Positions 10,469 through 22,097 of a stretch of 42,966 bases of DNA are shown in pieces. Origin of the DNA: Mucidula mucida (Eukaryota; Basidiomycota; Agaricomycetes; Agaricales; Physalacriaceae). The notes beneath the pieces are model-generated. The model had not been told where the DNA came from, ran no database searches, and saw only the letters and a program-made list of their open reading frames with translations. The stretch is from assembly GCA_015501055.1 (NCBI GenBank), contig JADNYV010000295.1, positions 1 to 42,966 on the forward strand, given 5' to 3'. Each line of letters opens with the position of its first letter. The stretch's first letter is position 1. The position numbers and the translations under genes are program-made.

Positions 10469-11854
10469 TCATGAACTTGCACGCCGCAAAATAACTATAA
10501 TCCCATCCGAATGAGCAGAAAAGATCGCATCCACAACTACCGAATCGTCTGGCGACTCTTGCGGGGGCGTCACGCGCACCACCGTCTTCGCAGGCCGTGG
10601 TCCAAAGACGCTATTCCTTCGACTGTTCTTCGCACGCGTGCTCCGGCCCCCATTCCGAATCCGCGATGACGGTTCGGGAGATGGTCTGTACACTCGCATG
10701 AGCACAACACCTAAGCCAAAACAAGGTAGGGACAACGCACTCCTCCGACTCCCTGCCCTCCTTCAGCAGTGCAAACTTACCAAATCCAAAGCCGCCATCA
10801 CTCGGCTGCCCCGTCTCATTAACTCCCCAGCCTTTGACGAGATTGATCCAGTCCCGGACGTTCGTCTCGGAATTCCGTGATACGTAGTCGAAGAAGCTGC
10901 GCCCCAGACTATCGCTGGAGTCGATGAGCAGGTCATTTGAGCAGTAAAGGATGTTGCAGCGTAGGCTAAAGCGGTCGAGGATTAATGCGGTGCGGAAGGA
11001 TTGAGAGGGCAGATGGTTGTAAGTTATTTCAGAGTTGTTGTCTTCGTCTTCATCGTCGAACATGCGTGGGCTTGGTGGTAGTGGGGAAGGGTCATGCCAC
11101 CGCTGAAAACGTCAGCATAGTGTGAAAGTAAAGAATTAAGACGTACTCGAAGTTGGAAAGACTCAGAGACTGGTGCGAGAACGGTGATTTCCTGCGCGGT
11201 GGAAGCGTTATGCAGGGCCTTGGCACCAGGGCTAGCAAAGGACACGCTTCCGACGACGACGTTGTGCACTATCGTTCTGTTGGAATGTTATAACGTCGGC
11301 GTTCGGGGGAAGGGGAGCTACTGACCTAGACTATAAACGAACGTCAATGAGTTATGGACTAACATGGGCGGATATACTCACAACACTGCAGAGGACGTAG
11401 CCCTTGTATGGGTCCTTATGTCGCATCCGGAGATATACGAGTGCCGCGGCTTTATCAGCCCTTATAGTGTCACTGCTGATCGTGAGCAGACGCGACGGCG
11501 GGAGCAGACAGACTTCACTGGTGCAACTTTCGTACACGCATAGATTCGTCGGGGTGTACGAGCTCAATAGACGGATGACCATACAGTTCATTGGCTTCGA
11601 ATCCTGTATTCTCATGTTAGATTCGTCAGAGTCAACAGTCAAACGACGCGCCTAGTAAATCGACCACACTGTCGGTCATGTAAAGCCACCTCGCCTAATT
11701 GTAGGCAATGAGCATTGGCTGTTTCCTTGAGGGCGCAGGACACTCGTACCTCTTGGGAGAAATCGACGATGCCAACTTGAATTACATTAGCGACCGTCAA
11801 CAGCAGAGACAATAACTCACTGAACGAAAGACACGGTGGTGTTGAATCACTCAT
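10469..11854 (-). CDS. PAS-domain protein, white-collar-like fold
   Basis: Nine exons: 11854-11821, 11775-11750, 11694-11652, 11603-11519, 11475-11382, 11330-11326, 11276-11147, 11102-10781, 10710-10469. They sum to 981 nt, giving 326 aa, with all phases consistent. The N-terminus begins MSDSTPPCLSFIGIVDFSQE, then WLYMTDSVVDLLGFEANEL and SIELVHPDES, a PAS core. A segment with YLRMRHKDPYKGYVLCSV follows, then VGSVSFASPGAKALHNASTA, an acidic linker and the C-terminal VDAIFSAHSDGIIVILRRA. The pattern matches the PAS protein common in basidiomycetes; I see no GATA zinc finger and no FMN-binding LOV cysteine motif, so I do not call it WC-1 or WC-2. It is a likely sensor or protein-interaction module. 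Two oddities: exon 6 is only 5 nt, and the intron between exons 3 and 4 appears to begin with GC. Both are needed to keep the frame. Confidence 0.85.
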
Positions 11855-12963
11855 CGTAGCCTGAGACGATGCCTGTACCATGCCAAGTGTTGAAGAAATA
11901 GTAAGAGGCCAAGCGGGTAAGGTACCGAACGAGCCGGGATTCCCTTTACACGCTTCCATTGCTTACTTATTACTATTCATGAGGCAACGCCTGACGTGTC
12001 GCCCCAAACGTCGTGGCGGCGACTCCTTCATGATTGCAAGATAGAATCAGGTTCTACCGCAACACGAGGCAAGATTGGCGGATCTTCCGAAATCTCGTTA
12101 AGATCCAGAGGCCATTGACAGCCTGGCGATAAATTTGGGAACTGGGCGCGACCATGTCCTCGGATAAGTGAGTTGCTGGTGAACGCCACATCGGGATCTC
12201 AGCGCGCGACCGTAAGGCGCGTAACTTTGAAGCCAATGTCAGGAAAGTGAATGGTCTTCAGACTCCGCGAAATCGGAAGCATCCGCGAACGATATAAAAT
12301 GGCGCCGATCAGGTGGGAAGGCACCCGAACTCTGTAGGAGGCGCTGGTTGTCTGCTGGGACAAAGTGGAGATTGTAAAAACTCATTGACAATCAGTAGGA
12401 TGGCGTTCACCTTCGCAGAATCGGATGAAGATGCGCAGTGTGCATCGATTAGCCCCGTAAAGTTATGGAGCGGGATTCGCAAGGAAGTCTTGTACATATC
12501 CTTTAAGTTTGAAGATCTGGCAGGTACTAACCAGACTCACCAACGTGTAAACAGGTAAGATACAGTGCGTATCGCAATTAATCTGCGAGGCAGATAGACG
12601 TCCAGAACCAAGTTCTGACAAGTGACAGATCCTGGGGCGTTTCGGAACTGGATCTGGTTCGAAGCCTTGGGAAACGAGTCGGCATTGAGCGCTGTCGTGG
12701 ACTCGGCTGGTCCCGCAGAATGTCACTGGATGCGTCATTGCCGCTGTATTGCGAGCCCCAATCCGCGTCGGAGGGAAGAAAGAGAAGGACGCCATGCAGT
12801 ATGGCCGCGGACTTGCCAATTGACAGTAAGTGGATAGCGTTGGAATAACGCCTTGGGCGGTACTCGAACCCACCCACTGTCGGGGCAGGCAAATCACAGA
12901 ACAGGCAGGCAAGACTATCTCCTGACCACCATCCAAAAAATCCTCAAGTTTACTAAAAACGGG
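11855..12963. other. Intergenic between divergent PAS and TRM61 genes
   Basis: The two genes are transcribed away from each other, so this should hold both promoters. Open frames (for example 12463-12936 on -, 12313-12558 on +) show no recognisable domain. A T-arm-like GGTTCGAGTACC at about 12850 does not fold into a tRNA. Confidence 0.45.
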
Positions 12964-14277
12964 ATGTGGTCAACAGAACGCACGATAGCTGACGGGGACG
13001 TAGTCATTGTTTGGCTAGTAAGTGACCACAACCTTGAATAGCCCCTTCCAAAGCTAATTGAAGCAAAAACACAGACTAGGGACATGATCCAACCTCTCCA
13101 GATTCAGGCTGGAAAAGACTTCAACAGCAGGTTCGGAAACTATAGACAATCAGACTTCATTGGAATTCCGTACGGCTCCAAAGTTGGCGCCAAGAATGGA
13201 AAAGGCTTCGTACACCTCCTCCGTCCAACCCCAGAATTATGGACCATGGCCCTTCCCCATCGAACCCAGATCCTGTACATAGCGGACATCTCTTTCATCA
13301 CATCATACCTCAACATCCACAAGGGAAGCACCGTCATCGAAGCTGGTCCGTACTATTGGTGGCGTCACCTACAGTGAATCCTCATTAACGCCCCAGGCAC
13401 TGGCTCTGCATCATTTTCCCACTCAGTCATTCGTACCATCGGCTCCTCAGGTCATCTCTGGTCTTATGAGTTTCACGAGGCGCGCGCAGAAAAAGCCAGG
13501 TCGGTCAGACTCGCATCCTACTCTCGTTACAAACTAAATATCCTCAGACAGGAATTCGCGCGCCACGGCTTCCTCGACATCGTAACTCTCACACACCGAA
13601 ACGTATGCAAGGACGGTTTTACAGTGACAGACACTGCAGACAGTCGTAAGCTTCTTCCACCCGTCGTCCAGTATTTGTACCCAATTGCGCTCACAGTCTT
13701 TCTTGACATCCCTGCCCCCTGGGATGCCATCGCCCACGCGAAAACCGCTCTCCGAAAGGACTGCATAACGCGTATATGCTGCTTCAGCCCATGCATGGAG
13801 CAAGTCCTACGCACCGTGAACGCACTAAACGAATCGGGCTTCACGGATATCACCATGTTCGAAACCCTACTCCGTCCACACGATGTCGCGCAGGTGCCAG
13901 TGCCGTTGAAGATCAGCGAGATATCCGATCGGCTGAAAAAGGCAGAAGCACGGCGGGAGATGAAGCGACTCCGGCAGATTGCGCAGAACCAGGCCAAGGG
14001 GAAGAGAAAACGTGAGGATGGCGAAGATGGCGAGAGCGAGGCCGACGGAAAGAGAGTGAAGACGGAGGAAGAGAAGGGAGATGAGCTTGTGGAGATTATA
14101 CCGGAGACGGTTGATGACGGGGAGGAGATACAGGTGGACGAACCGGAGACTGAGAAGATGAGCGTCTCGAAAGTTATGTCCGAAGTAAGAGGGCATACGT
14201 CGTACCTGACTTTTGCTTCTCTTATGCCTGTGCATCCGGACATGGCCGCACGCAAGACATTTGCTGAGGGTGTATAG
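12964..14277 (+). CDS. TRM61: tRNA (adenine58-N1)-methyltransferase catalytic subunit
   Basis: With its partner TRM6 this enzyme methylates A58 in the T loop of nuclear tRNAs, notably initiator tRNA, using S-adenosylmethionine. Five exons (12964-13017, 13075-13345, 13397-13499, 13548-13645, 13697-14277) sum to 1107 nt, giving 368 aa. The N-terminus MWSTERTIADGDVVIVWL and TRDMIQPLQIQAG match the family start. The segment YLLRPTPELWT-like HLLRPTPELWTMALPHRTQ and ADISFITSYLNIHKGS lead into the SAM motif VIEAGTGSGS (about 105-113). LFLDIPAPWDA (Asp179) is the motif near the catalytic pocket. A basic linker (KGKRKRE near 285-295), plausibly a nuclear localisation signal, and an acidic stretch precede the family C-terminus RGHTSYLTFASL. 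The five GT-AG introns are 48-57 nt and the phases agree. I see no lesion. Confidence 0.95.
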
Positions 14278-15973
14278 TATCGATTTCATTCCTCTCAGTT
14301 AGATGACTAGTACTTTATACACAGCATCAAAATTGATTTCTTTTTCTATTGGGCTGACTTGTCTCTTTGCTTGAGCGGTGGTTCCACGCCGCTGTGCAAA
14401 TTAGTGGGATCTAGTGGGATGAGCCGGGTCGTGCCAAACAATGCCAACAAGACTTGGCGCGTCGTTCTACGTCTCTCTCCTTATCGCCTCTCTGTCTCTC
14501 GCTTAACACGACCGTCAATCTCGGATACAGTCCCGCGAGGATAGATAACCCGCGGACGAGAGCACCTCGCCGCTGCACGATGCAGCGGGTGCTTGACTGT
14601 ATGCCATCGGCGCTGTCCAGTGTCTTGGACGTATCGCCCTTTTGCGGCGGGGTGGCTGAACGTCGGCACTGTCATAATCGCACTCAACAGGGTGACCTGC
14701 TTGCATATTCTCCCAGTCAATGGTTCATTTTTACTTTGCAGCTCCGACCTTGAACTCGCGGCACAAACGCGGCAACAATGAGTCCTGGTACGCGTCTACG
14801 TCTATCTCTTCTCATTACTCGCCTTACTTTTCGCGCTGGACACCCAGAGATGGATCGTGGACGCGACCGCAGCCGTCTGAGGTACCATGATCGTCTTGAA
14901 CGGGAAGAAGGTTGTGGATGGAGTAAAGCCTGATCATGACAGATAGTAAGTGCTTCTTTCCCTGGAATTTTAGACGCATATATTCACATTTCTAGCAACA
15001 GAAAGGCGAGCATGCAGCTCTGGGTGAGTGACGTCGTGGGTTCCTCTCTATCATCATCGACTCATCGCTTCTACCTCTGATTGGCCAACCTCGCCGCCCT
15101 TGATGGCGCTGTGTAAGGTGGGAATGGGAACCACGTCAAGTAGCTTTCGCCTGCCGAAGAGCTCTAACTTGGTGTTGGTGAGTGATGGACAACTATCAAA
15201 GGTGTCGATCTTTCTCCAAGGGAAGGTGTCGAATGAAAGCGCAAGGTTGGTCGACCTTGAAAGCTGACCATGGATGGCGGAGGGACGCGCCTCTGGGGGC
15301 TATGATACAAAAGAGCATTTTCCCACTACGATGAATGCATCATCAAGAGCTTCAGGATCCTAGCGGATGCCTCAGCATCCCCTTTATAAAATAATCAAGA
15401 ATCTGCGGTCGCGCTCGGTCGGGTACAGCGCGTTCCAAGATGCAGTACACGATCGCGCCAGCATCCTTCTTTTTCTTGGCCGCTTCGAGATCGAGCGCAA
15501 TTTGGAAGCCACCTCAGGGCGCTACATGAGAGCACAGTAGCGCGCAACATAAAGACACCCGCGTGAGCGGCCACGGTCACCACGACATGTCGAAGGATGT
15601 TGCAAAAGTCGCGCCTCAGGGGACTTTTCCGGGTGACGGATAATGAAGGGCGGCGACGCTTCAGTCGCAGCTTTTAGGCCTGATCGAAATGTCGCGCAGA
15701 TGTCGATGTTCATCACTTTTTCGGGCATGTCCTCATGTTCGGAAGAACATGCCTATCTCCTAACCATTTCCGGGTCTGTCTGCTGGGGCATCGACGGCAA
15801 GCTTAGATGAATGGGCTGAGGGTATGCCGGAGACCAATACTAATAGGGATCTGCCATATGGCAGACCTTGATATCCGTGCGTCTTGAATCGTTGGTTTGA
15901 GAAACACAGACTGATGTTTTGGTTACACAGACAACTCGCATTCTTCTGCAGAGTGGAACAGCACTAGAGTTGC
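14278..15973. other. Gene-poor intergenic region
   Basis: It lies 3' of both TRM61 (+) and the transporter (-). Small open frames (14454-14753, 15028-15267 on +; 15522-15728 on -) lack recognisable domains. I see nothing that can be supported as a gene. Confidence 0.45.
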
Positions 15974-17769
15974 TCAAAGACTTGCAGCCGCAGTACTCCA
16001 CCGCCTCTTCCGGAAATCCATGCCCCACCCGAGGACTCCAAACCCACCAGCTCCTGCAAGACACGTCGCGACAAACACGATAACGTTCCTAAAACGACCC
16101 CCGCTTATTGGAAACACCGCATCGACAAGGTCACCTTTCGAACGCGATGCGGATGCAATCAAAGTCGTCGATATCGGCGTAGCCAATATGTTGCCTAGCC
16201 CTCGTGAAAGTGTTAGATACCCAAAGAGGTACGTAGCGAGGTTTGGGTCGTCTTCTATCAATGAGAGTCTCCGTATGTATCTCTTAAAGGACGATTAAGA
16301 GACTTACTGGCAACAGGCTTGATGAACCCAGACCATAAGCTTGTCCAGCTCCCTGCGAGACAGCCATATGCTATGCCAAAGCAGATGAGACCCGTAAGGT
16401 TCTTGGAGAGTAGACCCCAGATGATGAAGGTGGCCAGTGAAGACGGGAACAGTATACACAGAGCTAACGACCATGGATTCAATTTGTCACTGAGATAGCC
16501 CAATGATATACGACCGATCAAGGAGGAGCCTTTATTCGAGATCAGATGAAAATCAATGACCGTAACTAGTCTTACCGTTCAGAAGCGCGATGGCCAAAGA
16601 CGATTTTGAAGCACTGATATTGAGGTCACTGGCAAAAGCTGACCGATTTGCATGGCGTCAAAATGTTCAACGTGGACACTCACTAGGCAGCCATATCAAA
16701 GGCAGATAATACGCGAACCCTATCAGAGTGTTGATGATGATGACAACCCAGAAAATCCTGTCCGTCATCCAATCTCGATTTCTTGGAGGGGTAACATGCG
16801 ACGTCCGCGAGAGCGGAAGGCGTGGCTTCACAAAAGGTAATAAAGGAATGAGGACGACCGTAATGCCGATGGAGATATAACGAAGAGCTTTCGCGACCCC
16901 AAAAGCCGATATCAAACGTGGTATAACGAGCGGAAGCACGATCCCTCCCATCGCGGTTCCTTTAGCCCGAATCAGAATCAGAGTCGCGCTGCTGAACACG
17001 TGCCGGACTGACCAGCGAAGATGATGCTATTTGCGAGGCCACGTCTGTTAATGAACCATTCAGAGAGGTACGAGATGCACGGAGCATATAGAAGCGATCC
17101 TCCAATGGCATAAAGAACACCTTGAAGGGCGACCAGAGTCGAAACCTGGCCCATATCAATACACGTGTTGAGCAGCCGGTGTCCTGTTGATTACCTTGGA
17201 TATGTAACTGGCACTGAAAAGGCTCGCCCAGCAGAGGACTAGTCCAACCCACATCGCCGTCCGCCGATGTTGTGGATATCGCGCTGTTAGAGGATATATC
17301 AACGGTCCTAGTAAAGGTTGAGATTTTAGCCACAGGTAATAGACATACTCTCACCCGAGCAGTTCATGATTCCAGACGCCACGGGTCCAACGAGAGGAAG
17401 GACGGACGTCGCATGTGCCTGTGAGCTATATCGAGGATCGTTAAAGTAGCCTATGAAGAAGTTAGATTGACTCTTTTACTAGTATTACGCAGTTTCAAGG
17501 AGCACGAACCATCGAGGATGAGTCCATAGGCGTCTGGAAAGCCCCATACGATGGCTTCAATGAAGAACGCAGCGATGAGCTGCAGCGCGAAGTTCACGAT
17601 ATCGATTAAAGGATGCAGAATGCATAAATTGACTGACAAAAGACCACGCGCCAAATCCTTTGTCTACAGGAGCGAGATTCGATTCGTTCAAGTGGACCTC
17701 TTCAGTTGTTGATCCTTCGCGCGCCGTAGAGGAAGAGGCTCTGGCACCAAGTTGGATGGTTTCTGACAT
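15974..17769 (-). CDS. MFS transporter, monocarboxylate-transporter-like
   Basis: About 460 aa from ten exons separated by nine short introns, with introns near 17580-17637, 17451-17509, 17308-17354, 17146-17194, 16966-17013, 16632-16686, 16575-16625, 16529-16574 and 16258-16310 (last few approximate). After a polar N-terminal tail of about 40 residues (MSETIQLGARASSSTAREGS) come hydrophobic segments typical of twelve-helix MFS proteins. FFIEAIVWGFPDAYGLILD begins helix 1. RYPQHRRTAMWVGLV and LSEWFINRRGLANSIIFAG are the loop 2-3 and helix 4-5 region typical of fungal MCH/monocarboxylate porter relatives. SSLIGRISLGYLSDKLNPW is the loop 8-9 signature. The C-terminus is MDFRKRRWSTAAASL*. Substrate cannot be told; the family includes riboflavin and monocarboxylate carriers and many unknowns. 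Start chosen as the only upstream ATG giving a full N-tail. Confidence 0.85.
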
Positions 17770-18395
17770 AGGAAGTTACCCGAATCCAGGGTCTCGTTAT
17801 CTAGAAAAAATCTTTCGGTTCGACGGACCCGACGACCCCGAATCCTTTAAGCAGACTCTGTGGCGCGTTGACATGATTGCATGAGGGAGTGTAGTGAAAT
17901 CCGAATCGCGTTGACGGTTTCCTATTCGGTTCTACACGTGTGTGCTGCCAGTGCCACACCGGGTCTGTGGTCATCCACCATGGTCCATCTCCACTCAAAT
18001 TTGAACGTTGCTCATGATGCAGCTATGATGCCTATAGTCTATTAATGATAGCAGTTCCTCAGGATCCAATCACTCCCAAATTTGTGCCGCCACGCCTCCT
18101 TTCTCTCATCTGGGCACAATGTATCTAAATCTTACCTGATCCATCTCCGCTTCTAGATCGCCGAACGTTCATTTCCTTACCCGCGCATGAGGCTATCCCG
18201 GGGCAGTGTACTCAATTGTCCTGCAGGCTGAAAAACCGCAGTAGTCCGCTCTGACGTCAAGCTCCAGGCGCAAATGGAAGACCTATTCTTGGAGAGTCAA
18301 AACGAAATGCGGCTCTATATAAAGGCCAAGTTGCCTGTCACCTGTTGTTAAACTTTACCACCCCCACTCACCTCCCTCGCACTCCCTAAACAACT
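17770..18395 (+). promoter_or_regulatory. Divergent promoter region with TATA box at 18315
   Basis: It lies between the minus-strand transporter and the plus-strand cysteine-rich gene. CTATATAAAGG at 18314-18324 is a clear TATA box about 75 nt before the ATG at 18396, followed by a CT-rich leader with CACCCCC. No other gene is seen. Confidence 0.6.
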
Positions 18396-18882
18396 ATGGA
18401 AGCCCCCCCCGCCGCGCATATGAAGGCTCCCACCGGCACTCAACCGCAAGCTGGAGTTCAAATGAGTGAGTTCTATCGTTTCTCCGTTGGCAGGCTAGTT
18501 ATCGTGCACAGGCATCATGAACCCGTCCGCAGGCAAGACTAGCCAGCAGAACGAGCCTTGTGAACACCAGAAGAAGGCTATGCGTCTTCGCGGAGGCGGT
18601 GCTGGCAAGGTGTGTCCCGTTTCTACGCCTACCTATTCCCCTCTAACACTCTTCGTCAGGACTGTTGCTTGGGAATGCTCGGATGCTTCCTCTGTTTCGA
18701 GTGCTGTGAGGTATGAATTCGTTTCCAATACGATACAAGTCCAAGGAATCTCATCACTGTTGTGTAGGGCTGCTGTGATTGTATCGCGGATATTATCTGT
18801 GAGTATCAGTTCCTATTGAATCCTTCACGGCCGAAACTGACACGCCGCTACCACAGGCTGTCCTTGCGAAATGTGCTGCTAA
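18396..18882 (+). CDS. Small cysteine-rich tail protein (CYSTM-like)
   Basis: Five exons (18396-18465, 18512-18609, 18660-18710, 18768-18798, 18857-18882) sum to 276 nt, giving 91 aa. Introns are 46, 50, 57 and 58 nt and all phases agree. The first half is polar and rich in Pro, Gln and Lys (starts MEAPPAAHMKAPTGTQPQAG, with a basic RLRGGGAGK before the tail). The second half is a cysteine-packed hydrophobic segment, DCCLGMLGCFLCFECCE then GCCDCIADIICCPCEMCC*, 14 Cys in the last 35 residues. This layout fits cysteine-rich tail-anchored (CYSTM-type) proteins, which are palmitoylated or membrane-associated and often linked to stress or metal tolerance in other eukaryotes. Assignment to that family is by layout, not by search. 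The ATG has context CAACTATGG. It has a good TATA box. Confidence 0.82.
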
Positions 18883-19072
18883 AGCGCCATTCACCGCGTG
18901 TTGTTTGACCAAGAAAGAGAACTTTACCCCGCCTTGTCTTTGTAAATCTGCTCCGTCGGACTTGAATGAAGATGAATATATTATTATCTTTGTCCAAAAA
19001 TAAGGTCGTAATTATAGATCCCTAACTACGCGCCGCCACGTTTCAGACTGTGGTCTACGTCAAACGATACTC

Positions 19073-20808
19073 TCAGCTTGACTGAATACCGCCGGCATCT
19101 TTCCATTTTCCTAGACCCATACCTTGTTCAAACAGCTCTAACGCCGCCTGCCCGACCTCAAGTGATCCATATCCATAGGCCGGCACCTCGTGTCCCGCGC
19201 CGTACACTCGAACATAGGTGAAATTCTTTGCCGTCTTGTAGAGTCCAGCGGGTTGCCCGTCGACAGTATAATCCTCGAACTTGGACAAGGAGAGCCCAAG
19301 CGTCGCGTCGATCATGTTCTCGACACCTTGGTAGTTGCAGATGTAGTCCTACATTCCCACATACCGGTCAGACAAGGCTAAAAGTCCGAGGGATAGAAAA
19401 CTCACAGCGTCTCCGTCTAATATGACTACTTTCACGCCTCTTTCAATGACATCCTCCAACGCCCCTCGCGTACTCCTCATCCAGTCCCCAGTCATCGCGA
19501 AATTGGTGTACACATCCAGATTGAACGCAGTCCAGTTTGACTCTGCTCCGATGGATGCTTGGAACGATGCATCGGTCAGCAAGGGCTCAAGCGCAGGCGG
19601 ATACGGGTTGGGAACAGGCGTGGGGACATAGTATACCTTCGTGTTATGAGCACGGTAGCTATCAGGGGATGAAGAAGGACATACGTCGTAGATCCCGGAT
19701 AGAGGGGTCAGGATAAACTGATTACAGAATACCAGTGCGCTAGCACAGACATCGTTCGTGCCATCGTCATTGCAGGAGGTTATCTACGCATTAAAGATTG
19801 AGTGTTCTACAAACAAAAAAGGGAACACACTAGATCCTTGCAGCCGTTCGGGACCTCCCACGAATAGTTGGATACTTGGACGACCGCATCAGACACCAAG
19901 GGGTGGTACGGGTTATTCTGTGCATAGGAAATGTAGCCGGGGTATTGGAGCAAGGGATCCTAGAACAATAACTTAGCAGTCTAGTCGAGACATTGGAGGA
20001 ATCCAAAACTAACAGTCAGTCCGTTGATGATCCCTAGCACTGTCAAATTTAATGGTACGCCGTCAATCTCGCCCGAGTCAATGACATCGTTCTGCAAGAG
20101 GAAGTAGTCGGCGAAGGTCGGTCCGTAATGCCCACCGTACCTATGGGACTTGTTCAATGCAACCACCCGAAGACGAAAAAGGAAGACCCACGACTCCGTC
20201 CAAATGGACAGCTCCTTGCTCTGCAGATGCGTAAACCTCTCGTTCGCGAGAAAGATCTGCATGAACTTCCATATGTCTACCGCTGCCTCTTTCGACGAGA
20301 ACACTTTCGTGTCACCGTAAGAGAAGCCAACGCCGACAGGTTGGTCGATGAAGAGCACGTTCGCGTTGTTGTTCCATGCATACGCGTTGGGCGTGACCGA
20401 CGCGCTGTCGTTGGTAATGCGGCAAGGTCCTAATTCCTGAAAGAGACCGATCATACTGGAGCTCCCAGGCCCGCCGTTAAACCAAAGCGTGAGGGGCGCG
20501 TCCTCCGCGTTATCACGCGCCGAAAAGTACCAGAAGAAGATGGCTTCCGTTTCCGTTAAGTTGACATACCCGGAGGCCTGGTATACGTCTGGCGTCGTTT
20601 CGCAGATCCCAAAGTTCTCTGTTACGCGCAGGGATCCGTTAGTCGGAGCTGATACGGCGTCGCGCTGCGCTATGGCTGAGATTGGCGACACTGCGGCTTT
20701 GGTGGTCTTTGGGACACCGCCTAGAATGCCGTCAATGTCGGGAACTTGGCCTGCGCCTACGGCTTGCCAGCCCAGCGCACATAACACGAGAGTGATGAGA
20801 GGTAACAT
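19073..20808 (-). CDS. Secreted serine carboxypeptidase, family S10
   Basis: It should remove C-terminal residues from peptides in an acidic external or vacuolar compartment. Five exons (20808-20192, 20140-20014, 19959-19831, 19783-19406, 19348-19073) sum to 1527 nt, giving 508 aa, normal for S10. A signal peptide (MLPLITLVLCALGWQAVGA) is followed by a propeptide-like stretch. The domain starts at ASGYVNLTETEAIFFWYFSA, with the oxyanion motif LTLWFNGGPGSSSM. The catalytic Ser206 lies in WTESYGGHYGP, formed across the first splice. Asp418 is in DGDADYICNYQG and His470 in YGAGHEVPAYG. Several N-glycosylation sites (for example NLT, NDS, NWT) fit secretion. All three catalytic residues are present, so the enzyme should be active. 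Start is the first ATG before a clear signal peptide. Confidence 0.95.
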
Positions 20809-21906
20809 GAATGGGGTGGAAAAGTCCTTTCATCCCGCTTTATGTAGGCGATGGAGAGCAAGGTATTCGGAGCCGAAGTTGAACCCTACAAGTGGAGCCT
20901 ATGGTTGCTGTGGAACTGCACCGGATGAGTTCATCAGGTGTAGCAGCTGAAAGGCGGAAGAGAAACTGCGATGTGCTTGGCTGAGTGCCGTAAGAAATAC
21001 GACAAGTTGTGGAATGACGGAGAATGACTTTCGTGATTCTTCCGGTGGAATTTTGCTATTGCTAAGTGGCGGACCAATCGAGACAACTTTCTGCTACACA
21101 CGTTCAAGCAATATCAAGCGGAAGCATCGAAAGTGTATGAGGAAAATGATACTTTTTTCTTAGAGTCTCAAACTGAATTGAGCCAGTTTACGCATGGACG
21201 CAATGCCTCAGCCGAGACCATCCCTGGAACGAGCTCGCACGAGTATGAGGCTATTAGCGCGCTCGCAACGGGCAAGCGGAGTTGTGGGGACAAGACTCCC
21301 AAAACGTCCACTCGAAGAGCTCGAAAATTGACATGAATCTTGCCAAGCAAGAGTATTTGAGCGGTCGAAGTCATTCGGAGCCGACGATCCTGGAACACTG
21401 CCTGATCATTCGGGTGCTGAGCGCTGAGCACTATCAAACGGGAAAGAACTCGATGCGACCTAGTCGCGGACCGAGAAAGAGGATCCTACAAACTACCGGA
21501 AGTGACATGAGCAGGGTATGCGCATCGTTCAGTCATGCGGTGCCTACTGTTCTCGTGTTGAGGATGTTTGCGTTTCATATCCGAAGGCGGTGAGAGTCAC
21601 TTCAGCTCCGTATGAGATATGAGGGAGACCAGAGCGCCACACCAGTCGTTACAAAAACCAGTATAAGCACACGGCGCGACCTGTTTGCATGTAGAAAGTT
21701 TGGTACTTTCGTCTCCGCAGCGACGCCCACACGCCTTGTGTACGATATCAACGTCCGCCGAAAAAACTGAGCAACCGCATCTTCTTCAAAACTTGCCACC
21801 TGACTATGTAAAAGTTGGCTCTCAATTGCGGAACGCTGAGTCCAACGGTACTTACTGTCGATCTCCAACCTGATATTCACGGGATTCTCCGGTAGCATTC
21901 AAGAAT
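20809..21906. other. Intergenic region upstream of S10 peptidase
   Basis: It holds the S10 promoter side. Open frames at 21133-21336 and 21282-21593 (+) and 21602-21898 (-) have no recognisable domain. No gene can be supported. Confidence 0.45.
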
Positions 21907-22097
21907 TCAATCGCCAAGGGACGCGAGTTGGTTTGAGATTTGGGCGAGCAAATTCACTGACAGGTCCTCGGCGTTGTTCTCCAGCCACCGAGCAACGTGT
22001 CGACTTCTTCATTCCAGCCTCTGCACATGTCCTGGTCGTACTGCCGAGCTAACGCCAGGCAGCTTTCCCATGGATCGCCAGATTTTGAAGTTTCGTG
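21907..22097 (-). pseudogene. Relic of a DUF6535-family protein
   Basis: On the minus strand, one frame reads DPWESCLALARQYDQDM and then CRGWNEEVDTLL, the start of the basidiomycete DUF6535 domain. In intact members this is followed by a hydrophobic FAGLFSAV-type segment; here that segment is missing. A different frame resumes with WLENNAEDLSVNLLAQISNQ and stops. The family has many copies in agaricomycetes and frequently decays. The deletion and frame change mark this as a relic. Its function in the intact family is unknown. Confidence 0.6.

Noticed and set aside
10469..11854. White collar 1 or 2 photoreceptor
   Set aside because: No LOV cysteine motif and no GATA zinc finger are present; only the PAS fold is supported.
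12840..12900. T-arm-like sequence suggesting a minus-strand tRNA
   Set aside because: The loop-closing pair is G-A, and no matching acceptor or anticodon arm can be found nearby.
13527..14255. 242-aa open frame on the minus strand
   Set aside because: It is antisense to TRM61 exons that have full family motifs; its Ser-rich composition is the mirror of the acidic coding strand.
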